Notes: generated from the sequence alone by a model not told the origin. Counted from the first letter of the stretch, positions 1-10,252 are shown. The stretch: 64,000 bases of DNA from Gammaproteobacteria bacterium 13_2_20CM_66_19 (GCA_001914695.1 MNCZ01000099.1:1-64000); one strand, 5' to 3'. A program made the numbers and translations.

Positions 1-2285
1 CCCACATCTACATCCGCGGTATCGCGAGCGGCGGGACGAACCATTCGGGCTCGCAGCCGAGCGTCGGCGAGTACCTCGACGAGCAGCCGGTCACGACCAT
101 CGACGGCAACGTCGACATTCACATCTTCGACATTCAGCGCATCGAGGTCCTCGAGGGCCCGCAGGGCACGCTCTACGGCGCGAGCTCGCAGTCGGGCACG
201 GTCCGCATCATCACGAACAAACCCGACCCGACCAAAATCAGCGCGGGCGTGGACGTGCAGGGCAATCAGATCCTCACGCACGGCGGCGGTTACGAGGTCG
301 AAGGTTTCGTGAATATTCCGATCACCTCGAACATGGCGGTGCGACTCGTAGGCTGGGACGAGCACGACGGCGGATACATCAGCAACGTCGCCGGCACCAA
401 CGCCAACGCTTGCATCTTCAACGGGGTCCGCACTTTTGGTGCCTGGAGCGGCCAGCCAGAGGTGAGCGCATACCAGGCAAACGGGTCGGTAATACCGAAT
501 AACTATCCATGCACGCCCGTGTCGAGCGCCCCCCTTGGCGCGGGTTCAATCAACAACGCCGCCTACGTGAAGAACAATTACAACCCGGTCAATACCAAGG
601 GCGGCCGCGCGGCGCTGCGCTGGAACCTCGGGGACTGGACGATCACGCCGACCTTCATGGCACAGAATGTCACGACGGAGGGTTTCTTTGCCTATGACCC
701 GGGTGTCGGCGACCTGCAGCTCGCGCACTTCTCCCCGGAGAACTCATCGGACTCGTGGTATCAAAGCGCGCTGACCGTCGAGGGCAAGCTCAGCAACCTC
801 GACCTCGTGTACTCGGGAGGCTTCTTCAAGCGCGACACACACTCGCTCGCCGATTACAGCGATTATTCCGTGTTCTACGACCGCGTGTACGGCTCAGGTA
901 TCTATTGGAACGGAAACAGCGGTAACCACATCATGCCCCAGGAGCTGGTCAACAGCCGGCACGACTACGAGAAGTGGAGTCACGAGCTGCGGGTGAGCAC
1001 CCCCGTGCAGCTGCCCGTCAAGGGGACCTTCGGTGTCTTCGTCCAGCGCCAGCTGCACAACATCTTCGAGCAGTACATCATGCCAGGCTACGGGTTCGTG
1101 AATCCGTATGGCTCCTCGCAGAATCCGGCGGGTTTGACGGACGCGTATTCGATACCGACCCTGTTCCAGACCATCTGGCTCACCGATGAGACCCGTGTCG
1201 ATCGAGACCAGGCGGCATTCGCCCAGGCCACATGGGATGTGACCAGTAAGCTCTCGCTGACCGGGGGAATTCGCGCCTACAAGTTCGACAACACCCTGGA
1301 TGGCTTCTTTGGGTATTCGAACGGCTACACCAGCGGGTCGGGCATGGCGCACTGCTTCAGGGATGCCGCCGGCAACTTCATTCCGACCCCCGTCAAGTTC
1401 GCACCCTGCACTGACCTGGCGAAGCGCATCGCTGATCACGGCACCGTGCCACGCGTCAACCTCACCTACAAGCTCATGCCGGAGGCGATGGTCTACGCGA
1501 CTTACTCCAAAGGCTTCCGACCGGGCGGTGTGAACCGCACGGCCGCGGCCGGTATCCCGCCCTACAGCGCCGATTTCCTGAAGAACTACGAGATCGGCTG
1601 GAAGACGCAGCTGTTCGATCGCCACCTGCGCTGGAATGGCGCCATCTTCCGCGAGGATTGGAACGACTTCCAGTACTCGTTCCTCGGCGTCAACAGCGTC
1701 ACCATCATCGAGAACGGCGCCAGCGCCCGTGTCACGGGCCTCGAGAGCAGCATCGAGTGGGCGCCGACACGGAAGTTCCTTGGGAGTCTCAACTTCCAGT
1801 GGATCAACCCGTACCTGACCCAGCCACTTTGTTCCCACGGGCCGCCTTGTCCGGGCACGCATTCCGATGGCGTATACAGCTATGTCTGGGCTCCGGAAGG
1901 AACCCATCTGCCGATTACCCCGGACTTCAAGGGCAGCCTGGTCGCGCGGTTTAACCTGAACCCGATCGGGAAATGGGAGCCCTATATCCAGGGCAACTGG
2001 ACGTATCAGTCCTCGGCCTCGGTTCAGTTGCGGGTCGATCAGTCGGCCGTTGTTGGAGACATGCCTCCGTACGCCCTGGTGGATCTCAGGATGGGTGCCA
2101 CCAACGACAAGCTGAGCGCGGAGTTTTTCGTCACGAACCTGTTCGACCGGCTCGCACAGCTCTCGCGGTTTACGCAGACGGCTCCCACGCTCTCCGATAC
2201 ATCGCCCCGCCCAGTGGACACGCAGCCGTACATCATCCCGGCGCAGCCGCGCGCGATCGGACTCAAGGTGGCCATGCGGTTCTGA
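1..2285 (+). CDS. TonB-dependent receptor, 5'-truncated by the window edge
   Basis: Frame 3 is open from base 3 (HIYIRGIASGG...IQRIEVLEGPQGTLYGASSQSGTVRIITNKP = plug domain) and continues into the 249-2285 ORF; beta-barrel-like C-terminus ending in Phe (KVAMRF). Confidence 0.93.
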   Translation, partial: HIYIRGIASGGTNHSGSQPSVGEYLDEQPVTTIDGNVDIHIFDIQRIEVLEGPQGTLYGASSQSGTVRIITNKPDPTKISAGVDVQGNQILTHGGGYEVEGFVNIPITSNMAVRLVGWDEHDGGYISNVAGTNANACIFNGVRTFGAWSGQPEVSAYQANGSVIPNNYPCTPVSSAPLGAGSINNAAYVKNNYNPVNTKGGRAALRWNLGDWTITPTFMAQNVTTEGFFAYDPGVGDLQLAHFSPENSSDSWYQSALTVEGKLSNLDLVYSGGFFKRDTHSLADYSDYSVFYDRVYGSGIYWNGNSGNHIMPQELVNSRHDYEKWSHELRVSTPVQLPVKGTFGVFVQRQLHNIFEQYIMPGYGFVNPYGSSQNPAGLTDAYSIPTLFQTIWLTDETRVDRDQAAFAQATWDVTSKLSLTGGIRAYKFDNTLDGFFGYSNGYTSGSGMAHCFRDAAGNFIPTPVKFAPCTDLAKRIADHGTVPRVNLTYKLMPEAMVYATYSKGFRPGGVNRTAAAGIPPYSADFLKNYEIGWKTQLFDRHLRWNGAIFREDWNDFQYSFLGVNSVTIIENGASARVTGLESSIEWAPTRKFLGSLNFQWINPYLTQPLCSHGPPCPGTHSDGVYSYVWAPEGTHLPITPDFKGSLVARFNLNPIGKWEPYIQGNWTYQSSASVQLRVDQSAVVGDMPPYALVDLRMGATNDKLSAEFFVTNLFDRLAQLSRFTQTAPTLSDTSPRPVDTQPYIIPAQPRAIGLKVAMRF

Positions 2286-2317
2286 GTCTGGAGCGCTGCC
2301 GGCTCCCGGGCTGAATG

Positions 2318-3646
2318 TCACCCTGCCGCGAGTGTGCGGCCGATCGCCCCGGTGAGCTTCTCGACGAGCTCCGCGAGCTCCGCCTCGCTTGCGTTGAAGG
2401 GCGGCGCCACGATGACGGTGTCGCCACCGGTGCCGCCGACGTTGCCCGCGCAGGGATAGATGATGAGCCCGTCCTCGAACGCGCCGCGCCCGATCGACTG
2501 GCTCAAGGCCCGCTCGGCCGGGAAAGGCTCGCGCGTCGCGCGGTCGCGCACGAATTCGATCCCGATCAGGTAGCCCCGCCCGCGCACGTCACCCACGGCG
2601 TCGAATCGGCCGAGCGCTGCACCGAGCTCACGGCGCAGCGTCTCGCCGCGGCTGCGGACCCGCTCGACGAGGGACTCGCGCTCGATGATCCGCTGGACGG
2701 CAAGTGCGGCGGCGCACGCGGCGGTGTGTCCCGAGTAGGTGTGTCCGGTCATGATCGCCCCGTGCCGGGAGAGGATCGTGGCCCCGATTTCCTTGCGCAG
2801 GATCGTCGCGGCGAGCGGGATGTAGCCCCCCGCCAGACCCTTTCCGACCGCCATCACATCAGGGACGACTGCGTCGTGCTCGAGCGCGCGCCAGGTGCCG
2901 CAGCGACCCGCCCCGCTCATCACCTCGTCCGCGATGATGAGCACCCCGTGCCGGTCACAGATCGCCCGCACCGCCTGGGCGTATCCGGGCGGAGCCGGCA
3001 CCGCCCCTCCCGCAGCTCCGACGACCGGCTCGAAGATGAACGCCGCGACCCGCTCCGGGCCCGCCGCGCGGATGCTTGCGTCGAGCTCATCCGCGAGAGC
3101 TGCGACCAGCTGCTCGCCCGCTAAGCCGCGGAGCGGCCGGTATGCGTTCGCCGCCGACACGAATGAGACATCGAGGAGGCTCCCCTCGAACGGCCGCCGG
3201 CGCTCGCGGAAACCCGACACCGAGAGCGCGCCGAGCGTGTTGCCGTGATAGGAGCGCTCGCGGGCGATGAAGCGCTTCCTCCCCGGCAGGCCCCGGGCGT
3301 CCCAGTACTGCAGCGCCACCTTCAGCGCCGATTCCACCGCCTCCGAGCCGCTGCCGGAGTAGACGATGTGGCCGAAGTGCGGGCCGCAGCGTGCCAGCAG
3401 GAGGCGGGTCAGCTCCTCGAGCGGCTCGCTGGTGAAGAGGTATCGGTAGCCGCAGGCCACCTGCTCGAGCTGGCGGGCGATCGCCGCGTTGACCTCGCGG
3501 TTGCCGTGGCCGATGCTGAACGCCGCCGGGCCGCCCGAGCCGTCGAGATAGCGACGCCCGTCGGCGTCGTAGAGATAGCTCCCCTCGCCTCGCACGATGC
3601 GCGGCAGTGCCTCCATCCCCCAGCCGACGGGACGCCGTGCGGTCAT
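2318..3646 (-). CDS. Class III (PLP-dependent) aminotransferase, omega-/beta-amino acid type
   Basis: 442 aa; IIADEVMSGAGRCG and MAVGKGLAGGYIPLAA PLP-lysine motif; overlaps the next gene by 4 bp. Confidence 0.9.
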   Translation of the reverse strand: MTARRPVGWGMEALPRIVRGEGSYLYDADGRRYLDGSGGPAAFSIGHGNREVNAAIARQLEQVACGYRYLFTSEPLEELTRLLLARCGPHFGHIVYSGSGSEAVESALKVALQYWDARGLPGRKRFIARERSYHGNTLGALSVSGFRERRRPFEGSLLDVSFVSAANAYRPLRGLAGEQLVAALADELDASIRAAGPERVAAFIFEPVVGAAGGAVPAPPGYAQAVRAICDRHGVLIIADEVMSGAGRCGTWRALEHDAVVPDVMAVGKGLAGGYIPLAATILRKEIGATILSRHGAIMTGHTYSGHTAACAAALAVQRIIERESLVERVRSRGETLRRELGAALGRFDAVGDVRGRGYLIGIEFVRDRATREPFPAERALSQSIGRGAFEDGLIIYPCAGNVGGTGGDTVIVAPPFNASEAELAELVEKLTGAIGRTLAAG

Positions 3647-5004
3647 CGCGAGGCGCTCGGCACGGTCACCGTGGCCGTAAGCGCCGAGCGCGAGCCGACG
3701 AGCAGCATCGCCATCGCGGCGATCGCAAACGGTCCGCTGAACAGCCCGTAGAGCTGCTGCGCTTCCCAGCCTCGATCGAGCAACGCACCGCTTGCGAACG
3801 GCGCGAGGATGGCCCCGAGACGCCCGATGCCGATCGCGCAGCCCATGCCGGTCGCGCGCACCGCGGTGGGGTACAGCGGGGGTCCGACGGCATAGAGGCC
3901 CGCCATGGCGGCGTTCGAGAGCACCCCGAGGAGCAATGCCGTCCAGAGCGCGAGCTCGAGGCGGTGCACAACGGCGCCGAAGGCCGCAATGAGCAGTGCG
4001 GAAGCGATGAGCGAGCCGATGAGGAGCCGGCGCGCGTCGGCGCGCGCCGCCACGACCGCAAACCCGCCGCAGCCGACGATGCCCCCGAGGTTGAGCAACA
4101 CGCCCGCGGTCAGTCCCGCCGTAGCCGACAGGCCGGCCGCGTTCAGGAGCCGCGGCGTCCAGCTGACGAAGAAGTAGAACGCCGCCATGGTGCAGAAGAA
4201 GGTGACCCAGACGAGGAAGGTGGTCGGAGTCAGCAGCCAGTGCAGCGGCGCGCGAGTCTCGGCGGGCCGCGCGCCGCTGCTCGCCGGACTCCCGGGCAGG
4301 ACGCCGAGCTCCGGCAGGACGCCGAGCTCGGGCAGGCGCATCCGGACGAGCAGCTCATTCAGGCGACCGAGCGCCCCGGGCGGGCGGCGCGCGAGGAGAA
4401 AAGCGAGGGACTCGGGCAGCGCCCGCCAGGCCACCACCAGCAGGGCGAGCGTCATCACGCCGCCGATGGCAAACGCCGAGCGCCACCCAAAGCGAGGTAT
4501 GGCGAGCGCGGTCAGCGCGCCGCCGAGCGTCGCGCCGACCGGGTACCCGGTCGAGTAGGCCGCGAGCGCGGCGCTGCGCCAGCGGTCGGGTGCGTACTCG
4601 GACACGACCACCGCGACGCTCGCAATCGTGCCGCCGATGCCGACGCCGGTCAGCGCACGCAGCGCGAGCAGCTCGCCGAAACCGCGCGCCGCCACCGAGC
4701 CGAGCATGCCGGCTCCGGCAATCAGGACGGCCACGAGGATGATTCTGCGCCGGCCGAAAACGTCGGCGCACGGCGCGAGGAGGAGCGAGCCTGCGGCCAT
4801 GCCGACGAGCCCCGCGCTGAAGAGCTCTCCGAGCTCCGAATTCGGCAGGTTCCATGCGGCCTTGACGCCCGAGGCCGAGAACGACATCGCCAGGATGTCG
4901 AAGCCGTCGAGCATGTTGAGGGCGATGCAGAGCGCGATGGCGAGCGCCTGGAAGGAGGTCAGCGGACCCTGCGCCACCGCTTGTCTTATGTTGTTGTCAT
5001 TCAC
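3643..5004 (-). CDS. MFS transporter (aromatic acid/sugar-proton symporter-like)
   Basis: 453 aa, 12 hydrophobic segments, LDGFDILAMSFSASGV and FGRRRIILVAVLIAG motifs. Confidence 0.85.
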   Translation of the reverse strand: MNDNNIRQAVAQGPLTSFQALAIALCIALNMLDGFDILAMSFSASGVKAAWNLPNSELGELFSAGLVGMAAGSLLLAPCADVFGRRRIILVAVLIAGAGMLGSVAARGFGELLALRALTGVGIGGTIASVAVVVSEYAPDRWRSAALAAYSTGYPVGATLGGALTALAIPRFGWRSAFAIGGVMTLALLVVAWRALPESLAFLLARRPPGALGRLNELLVRMRLPELGVLPELGVLPGSPASSGARPAETRAPLHWLLTPTTFLVWVTFFCTMAAFYFFVSWTPRLLNAAGLSATAGLTAGVLLNLGGIVGCGGFAVVAARADARRLLIGSLIASALLIAAFGAVVHRLELALWTALLLGVLSNAAMAGLYAVGPPLYPTAVRATGMGCAIGIGRLGAILAPFASGALLDRGWEAQQLYGLFSGPFAIAAMAMLLVGSRSALTATVTVPSASR

Positions 5005-5057
5005 CCCGCCGGCCTCCGCATCTCGCCGCCGCGCCGGGGGTCATGATGCCACAGACC

Positions 5058-5894
5058 TCAATGCGCGCGGATGATCCACACCCCGAACGCGATGGCGACT
5101 GCGGCGAGCGCACGCACTCGCGTGACCCGCTCGCGCAGCACGATCGCCCCGAGCGCCGCGCCGAACACGATCGAGGTCTCGCGAACCGCGGCAACCGCGG
5201 CCACCGGTGCGCGCGTCATCGCCCACAGCGCCAGCGTGTACGAGCCGACCGAGCACGCCCCGCCCAGTGCGACGGCGGGCAACTGTCGGCGCACGTCGGC
5301 CCAACGATAGTCGCGGCGCATCGCGACCCACACCAGCCACGGCAGCCCAACGAGCAGCGACAGCCACAGGCTGTAAGCGACCGGCGCACGGGAGGCGCGC
5401 ACGCCGAGGCCGTCGATCGTCGTATAGGCGGCGATGACGCAGGCGTTGAGAAGCGCCAGGCGCGTGGCTGCGGGCGAGTGCCCGCGCGAGTGCGCGTCAC
5501 AGATCATCGAGAGCACACCCGCCGATACCAGCGCGACGCCGGCATAGACCGCTCCTGACAGCGATTCACCGATCAGCACGCCGCTGCCGATCGCGACCAG
5601 GAGCGGCGCGGTGCCACGCATCAGCGGATAGGCATGGCTCAGGTCGCCGAGGCGGTAGGCGGCGGCGAGCAGCAGGCCATAGAGCACTTCGACCACGGTC
5701 GAGGCCGCAAGATACGGCCAGCTCGCCGCCGAGGGTGCCGGTAGGAACGGCAGCGCGATAGCCGACAGGACTCCCGCGCCAATGTATACGCCTGCGGCCG
5801 CGACGCGCGTGTCGTGCCCGGCCTTGACCAGCACGTTCCAGCTGGCATGCAGAAACGCGCCGAGCAGCACCGCCAGCAGTACGCCGGCGCTCAT
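5058..5894 (-). CDS. EamA/DMT-family transporter
   Basis: 278 aa, two hydrophobic repeats, GVLSMICDA / ETSIVFGAALGAIVLRERVTRVRALAAVAIAFGVWII. Confidence 0.85.
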   Translation of the reverse strand: MSAGVLLAVLLGAFLHASWNVLVKAGHDTRVAAAGVYIGAGVLSAIALPFLPAPSAASWPYLAASTVVEVLYGLLLAAAYRLGDLSHAYPLMRGTAPLLVAIGSGVLIGESLSGAVYAGVALVSAGVLSMICDAHSRGHSPAATRLALLNACVIAAYTTIDGLGVRASRAPVAYSLWLSLLVGLPWLVWVAMRRDYRWADVRRQLPAVALGGACSVGSYTLALWAMTRAPVAAVAAVRETSIVFGAALGAIVLRERVTRVRALAAVAIAFGVWIIRAH

Positions 5895-5998
5895 TCTTCG
5901 GCGCTCCGGTGCGCCGTGGCGCCTTGCCCCGCTCTGGCGCTAAGCTCGCCCGGTGTCTCGCCCCCGTGGCGGTGACGAGTGCCTTCGGAGAGACAGCG

Positions 5999-6880
5999 AT
6001 GTTGGCCAGCGCGGTCTTCATCACCTGCGCCGTCACCGGCTCGGGCGATTCGGTGAGAAAAAACGCCCACGTGCCCGTCACGCCCGAGCAGATCGCGACC
6101 TCGGCGCTCGAGGCGCATGAGGCGGGAGCGGCGATCGTGCACGTTCATGTTCGTGATCCGGCATCGGGAGCGCCGAGCCGCGACCCGGCGCTCTTTCGCG
6201 AGGTGTTCGAGCGCATCCGCGCGAGGAACCGCGAGGTCATCGTCAACCTGACGGGGGGGATGGGCGGTGATCTCATGCTGGGACCCGACGAGTCGCCTCT
6301 CGACTTCGGCCGCGGGACCGATTTCGTGGGGCCTCGTGAGCGCATCGCGCACATCATCGAGCTCGAGCCCGAGATCGGGAGCCTCGATTGCGGCTCTCTG
6401 AACTTCGATGAGTCGCTCTACGGCACGACGCCCCGGTATCTGCGCTCCATGGCGGAGGCGTACCGCAGCAAGCGCATTCGCCCGGAGATCGAGGTCTTCG
6501 AGCTCGGGCACATCGAGCTCGCCCGGCAGCTCATGGCTGAAGGTCTCATCGAGCAGCCTGCTCTTTTTCAACTGTGCCTCGGCATCAAGTACGGCGCCCC
6601 CGCGACCGCCGAGGCCATGCAGGCGATGCGCGATGCCCTGCCGCCCGGTGTGCACTGGTCGGCGTTCGGCGTCGGCCGGATGCAGATGCCCATGGTCGCT
6701 TCTGCGGTGCTGCTCGGAGGCAACGTGCGGGTGGGCCTCGAGGATAACCTGTACCTCGAGAAGGGTGTGCCGGCGACCAACGCCCAGCTGGTCGAGCGCG
6801 CGGTCAGGATCGTGGAGCTGCTCGGCGCACGCGTGCAATCATCCGCCGAGGCGCGGCAGCGGCTCGGCCTGCGACGCTAG
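5999..6880 (+). CDS. BKACE family (DUF849) 3-keto-5-aminohexanoate cleavage enzyme-like protein
   Basis: FITCAVTGS, IVHVHVRDP (HxH metal site), VNLTGGMGGD, NVRVGLEDNLYL motifs; ATG at 5999 preferred over the upstream start. Confidence 0.92.
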   Translation: MLASAVFITCAVTGSGDSVRKNAHVPVTPEQIATSALEAHEAGAAIVHVHVRDPASGAPSRDPALFREVFERIRARNREVIVNLTGGMGGDLMLGPDESPLDFGRGTDFVGPRERIAHIIELEPEIGSLDCGSLNFDESLYGTTPRYLRSMAEAYRSKRIRPEIEVFELGHIELARQLMAEGLIEQPALFQLCLGIKYGAPATAEAMQAMRDALPPGVHWSAFGVGRMQMPMVASAVLLGGNVRVGLEDNLYLEKGVPATNAQLVERAVRIVELLGARVQSSAEARQRLGLRR

Positions 6881-6883
6881 CCC

Positions 6884-7108
6884 CTATCTGCGGTTGGGCT
6901 CGTGGGGAAGCGGGCAGTGATCGCCCGGAAGCGGATTGAGCGGGAGGCGGAGCGCGGACCGCCCGTCGGCGCGAGCCCTGAGAGCGCTCTTCCATTGCCA
7001 CACACAGTGCTGCAGCAGACCCCCGTCGGGGGTTGCCACCGCGGCACGAAGCCAGCGGTTCGAGCTCGGGCCGGCGTAGAGCAGTGCAGGACGTGGGCGC
7101 CGGGTCAT
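6884..7108 (-). CDS. Hypothetical 74-aa microprotein
   Basis: Strong Shine-Dalgarno AAGGAG (7115-7120) 6 nt upstream of ATG (7106-7108); no recognised family. Confidence 0.55.
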   Translation of the reverse strand: MTRRPRPALLYAGPSSNRWLRAAVATPDGGLLQHCVWQWKSALRARADGRSALRLPLNPLPGDHCPLPHEPNRR

Positions 7109-7173
7109 GACCGTCTCCTTGGCTCGCGCGTCACACCACGCGCTCTGGGGCTACCGCGGCGCCGCCCGAGCCG

Positions 7174-10005
7174 CTAGGCCGCGCCCAAGGCCTGGCGGCG
7201 CGCCGCCTTGAGCGCCTTGAACCGTCCGGTCGCGGACAGCTCCTCCGCCGCCGCCTGCGCGGTCCACAGTGCAGTGCGCCGCGCGACGAACGGGCTCTTC
7301 GCGAGCTCCTCGAGGGTGCCGGCCTTGGCGAACAGGAACCCCTGACCGGCGACGCACCCGAGCGCGAGAAGCGCCCCGACTTGCGGATCGAGCTCGATCC
7401 CCTCCGCCACCGTATCCAGCCCGAGCGTCTCGCCGAGCGTGATGACCGCGCGCGCAAGCTCCGGACCGTTGTCGGAGCTCGTCAGGCGGCTCACGAACGA
7501 GCGATCGATCTTCAGGATGTCGATCGGGAAGCGGTGCAGGTAGGAGAGCGACGAGTACCCGGTTCCGAAATCGTCGATCGCGAGGCGCACCCCGACCTCC
7601 TTCAGGCGCATGAAGCGCTCGAGATTCGCGTCGGTGTTGTACATGATCGTGCTCTCGGTGAGCTCGATGACGAGATTGCCCGGCTCGAGCCCGGACTCGT
7701 GCAACGCCTGAGCGACATCGCGCTCCAGCTCGCCGTGCTGCAGGTGGCCTCCGGAGATGTTCACCGCGAGCCGCAGCCCGTGCCCCCCGGCGATCGAGGT
7801 GCGCCAGGCGCAGAATTCCCGGCAGGCCTGGCGCAGCACCCAGCGCCCGAGCTTGATGATCTGCCCGCATTCCTCCGCCACCTGGATGAAGCGCGCGGGC
7901 ATCAACACGCCGGCCTCCGGATGCCGCCAGCGAACCAGCGCCTCGACCCCGAGGAGGCTTCGCGTGCCGAGGTCGATGATCGGCTGATACTCGACGAAGA
8001 ACTCCTGGTTGGTGAGCGCCCGGCTGATGTCCGCCTCGAGCCGCATGCGCTCGTGCAGCACATCCTGCATCTGCGGCTGAAAGGTGACATGGCGGTTCTT
8101 GCCCGCCGCCTTGGCGTGGTACATGGCGATGTCCGCCTTGCTGAGCAGCGCCTCGGCGCTCGAGTCCGGAACGGACAGCGCGACGCCGACGCTCGCCGCC
8201 ACCCGCAGCTCGGCGCGATCGAGCTGAAATGGCAGCTCGAGCGCGTCGATCAGCGCGTCGGCCAGATGCTGCACCTCGGCGGCCGTCGCGATCCCCTCCA
8301 CCAGAATCGCAAACTCGTCGCCGCCGAGCCGCGCCACGGTGTCGGACGAGCGCGTGGTCTTCACGATGCGCTGCGCGACCGCCTGCAGCAGCCGGTCGCC
8401 TGCGTCATGGCCGAGGGAATCGTTGATGTTCTTGAAGTTGTCGAGGTCGAGGAACATGACCGCGACCGAGCTGTGGCCGCGCTGGGCGAGGGTCACCGCG
8501 TGCTGCACCCGATCGCGGAACAGGTTGCGATTGGCGAGCAGCGTCAGGGGATCATGGAACGCGAGCTGCCGCAGCTGCTCCTCGAGCGCCTTGCGCTCGC
8601 TGATGTCGCGGAAATTGAGCGCCAGCCCCTCGACCGCCGGATCCTGCATGAGATTGCTGCCGACGCTCTCGATCACGCAGCGCTCGTCCTTGCGCTGAAT
8701 GCGCAACTCGATCGGGCCCACGGTCCCCGAGGGTATGGCGGCGACTTCGTGCAGGAACATGCGCAGTCGCTCGCCGTCCTCCCCGCCCCAGAACTCGGGA
8801 AGGTTCCTGCCGGTGATCTGCTCGGGCCTGAGGCCGAGCGTGCGCTCGGCGGCGGGCGAGGCAAAGCGCACGACCCCGTCCGCGGTGACGATCATGATGA
8901 CGTCGGAGGCGTTGGCGATCAGCGATGCGTAACGCTCTTCGACCAGGCGCGCCGCGCGGCGCTCGCGCACCAGGGCGTCGCCCCGCAGCAGCACGCCCTG
9001 CCGCACCATGAGGAGCAGCATCAGGCCGAAGACGATCATGGTCATGACGGTCGCGGGGCCGGCGACGGCGCCGCGGCTGAAGTACGCCAGCACCAGGAAG
9101 GCGGCCAGCATCGCGGCAAAGGGGAGCGACCGTGCCAGGGTGTCGGACGTGTTCGCCACGGCGCGCACCGGCACCGCGGCGCGGCGTATCTGAGCGCGGC
9201 CGGCGGCGGCGAGCGGCAGATTGCAGGCGAGGTAGAGCACGTCCTGCAGGTCGCCCGGCAGATAGTAGCCGCGCACCTTGGCGAGCGACCAGAGGATGTC
9301 GGCGAGGAACATCGTGGCAAAACCGCCGAGCAGCAGCACCGGCACTTGCCAGCCGCCTTCGCTGCCCGCGCCGGCGAGCAGCACCACCCCGAGCATCAGC
9401 AGCAGGATGCAGTCGAAGGCGAGGTAGGCCTGGCTCAGCGTTTCCTTCAGCAGGCCCAGCTGGACGTGCGCGGCCGCAGGGTGGATCACCAGGAACCAGA
9501 AGAGCGCGCCGAAGCCGACGGTGAATATCGCGGCATCGAGCGACAGCTGGACCCACGGCACGCGCACGGCAGCGGCGCGGATCATGTAGAGCGCCGCGGC
9601 CCCGAGCGTCAGATAGAAGGCGCAGAAGAAGAAGTCGGCGGGACCCGGAAAAGGATCGCGGCCCCGCAGCCACGAGACCGCGCCGATCGCAACACCGACG
9701 AAATAAAGACCCAGCGAGAGGGTAAGCCAGAGCCACGCGCCTCGTAGCGTCCCCCGCGCGGTATGGCGCACCACGGCGTAGGCGAAGACGACGGACGCCA
9801 GCTGAGCCGGCACATCGGAGAGCAGTCCGACGTAATGGGTGACCCGCGGTCCGCCGAGCCCCGTGAGCATCCAGAGACTGCCCGCAACGACGTAGACCGC
9901 GAGAGCGAGCAGGAGTCCGCCAACCCACCGTGGGGTGAGTCGCGGCTCGATCGTTTGTTCGGCGATAACTTCTGTGTCCACGTCGCGTATCTGGGACTGC
10001 CTCAC
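7174..10005 (-). CDS. Membrane-bound PAS-GGDEF-EAL cyclic-di-GMP signalling protein
   Basis: 943 aa; about 8 TM segments, PAS (VEERYASLIANASDVIMIV), ARLGGDEFAILV, GVEALVRWRHP, AIDDFGTGYSSLSYLHRFPIDILKIDRSFV. Confidence 0.95.
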   Translation of the reverse strand: MRQSQIRDVDTEVIAEQTIEPRLTPRWVGGLLLALAVYVVAGSLWMLTGLGGPRVTHYVGLLSDVPAQLASVVFAYAVVRHTARGTLRGAWLWLTLSLGLYFVGVAIGAVSWLRGRDPFPGPADFFFCAFYLTLGAAALYMIRAAAVRVPWVQLSLDAAIFTVGFGALFWFLVIHPAAAHVQLGLLKETLSQAYLAFDCILLLMLGVVLLAGAGSEGGWQVPVLLLGGFATMFLADILWSLAKVRGYYLPGDLQDVLYLACNLPLAAAGRAQIRRAAVPVRAVANTSDTLARSLPFAAMLAAFLVLAYFSRGAVAGPATVMTMIVFGLMLLLMVRQGVLLRGDALVRERRAARLVEERYASLIANASDVIMIVTADGVVRFASPAAERTLGLRPEQITGRNLPEFWGGEDGERLRMFLHEVAAIPSGTVGPIELRIQRKDERCVIESVGSNLMQDPAVEGLALNFRDISERKALEEQLRQLAFHDPLTLLANRNLFRDRVQHAVTLAQRGHSSVAVMFLDLDNFKNINDSLGHDAGDRLLQAVAQRIVKTTRSSDTVARLGGDEFAILVEGIATAAEVQHLADALIDALELPFQLDRAELRVAASVGVALSVPDSSAEALLSKADIAMYHAKAAGKNRHVTFQPQMQDVLHERMRLEADISRALTNQEFFVEYQPIIDLGTRSLLGVEALVRWRHPEAGVLMPARFIQVAEECGQIIKLGRWVLRQACREFCAWRTSIAGGHGLRLAVNISGGHLQHGELERDVAQALHESGLEPGNLVIELTESTIMYNTDANLERFMRLKEVGVRLAIDDFGTGYSSLSYLHRFPIDILKIDRSFVSRLTSSDNGPELARAVITLGETLGLDTVAEGIELDPQVGALLALGCVAGQGFLFAKAGTLEELAKSPFVARRTALWTAQAAAEELSATGRFKALKAARRQALGAA

Positions 10006-10054
10006 CTGCCGACGGGCAGGGCGGACCGCCGACGAGCCGGCCGCCGCAGGGGCG

Positions 10055-10070
10055 AATTTGAGCGCAAATT
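10055..10070. promoter_or_regulatory. Perfect inverted repeat AATTTG-AGCG-CAAATT upstream of the GGDEF/EAL gene
   Basis: Read directly; in the divergent intergenic region 10006-10252. Confidence 0.35.
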
Positions 10071-10252
10071 GCCGGAGCGGCCAGCGACGGAACCCTCCGG
10101 CGTGACGCAGTTCCCGCGGGAGGTGAAGAAGTGTGCGCTGCGTTCACGGCGCGCGTCGCGCCCGGAAGCGCCCGGTGCACGGGCTCGGGCAATTCCCTTC
10201 CGGGGTGCGCCGGCCATAGAATCGGGTGCGGACACGGACCCACGGCGGCACG

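Noticed and set aside
894-2321. 475-aa minus-strand ORF opposite the TonB receptor
   Set aside because: Shadow ORF; composition biased and no recognisable motifs.
7381-9747. 788-aa plus-strand ORF antisense to the GGDEF/EAL gene
   Set aside because: Shadow ORF from GC codon bias; the minus-strand product has clear intact domains.
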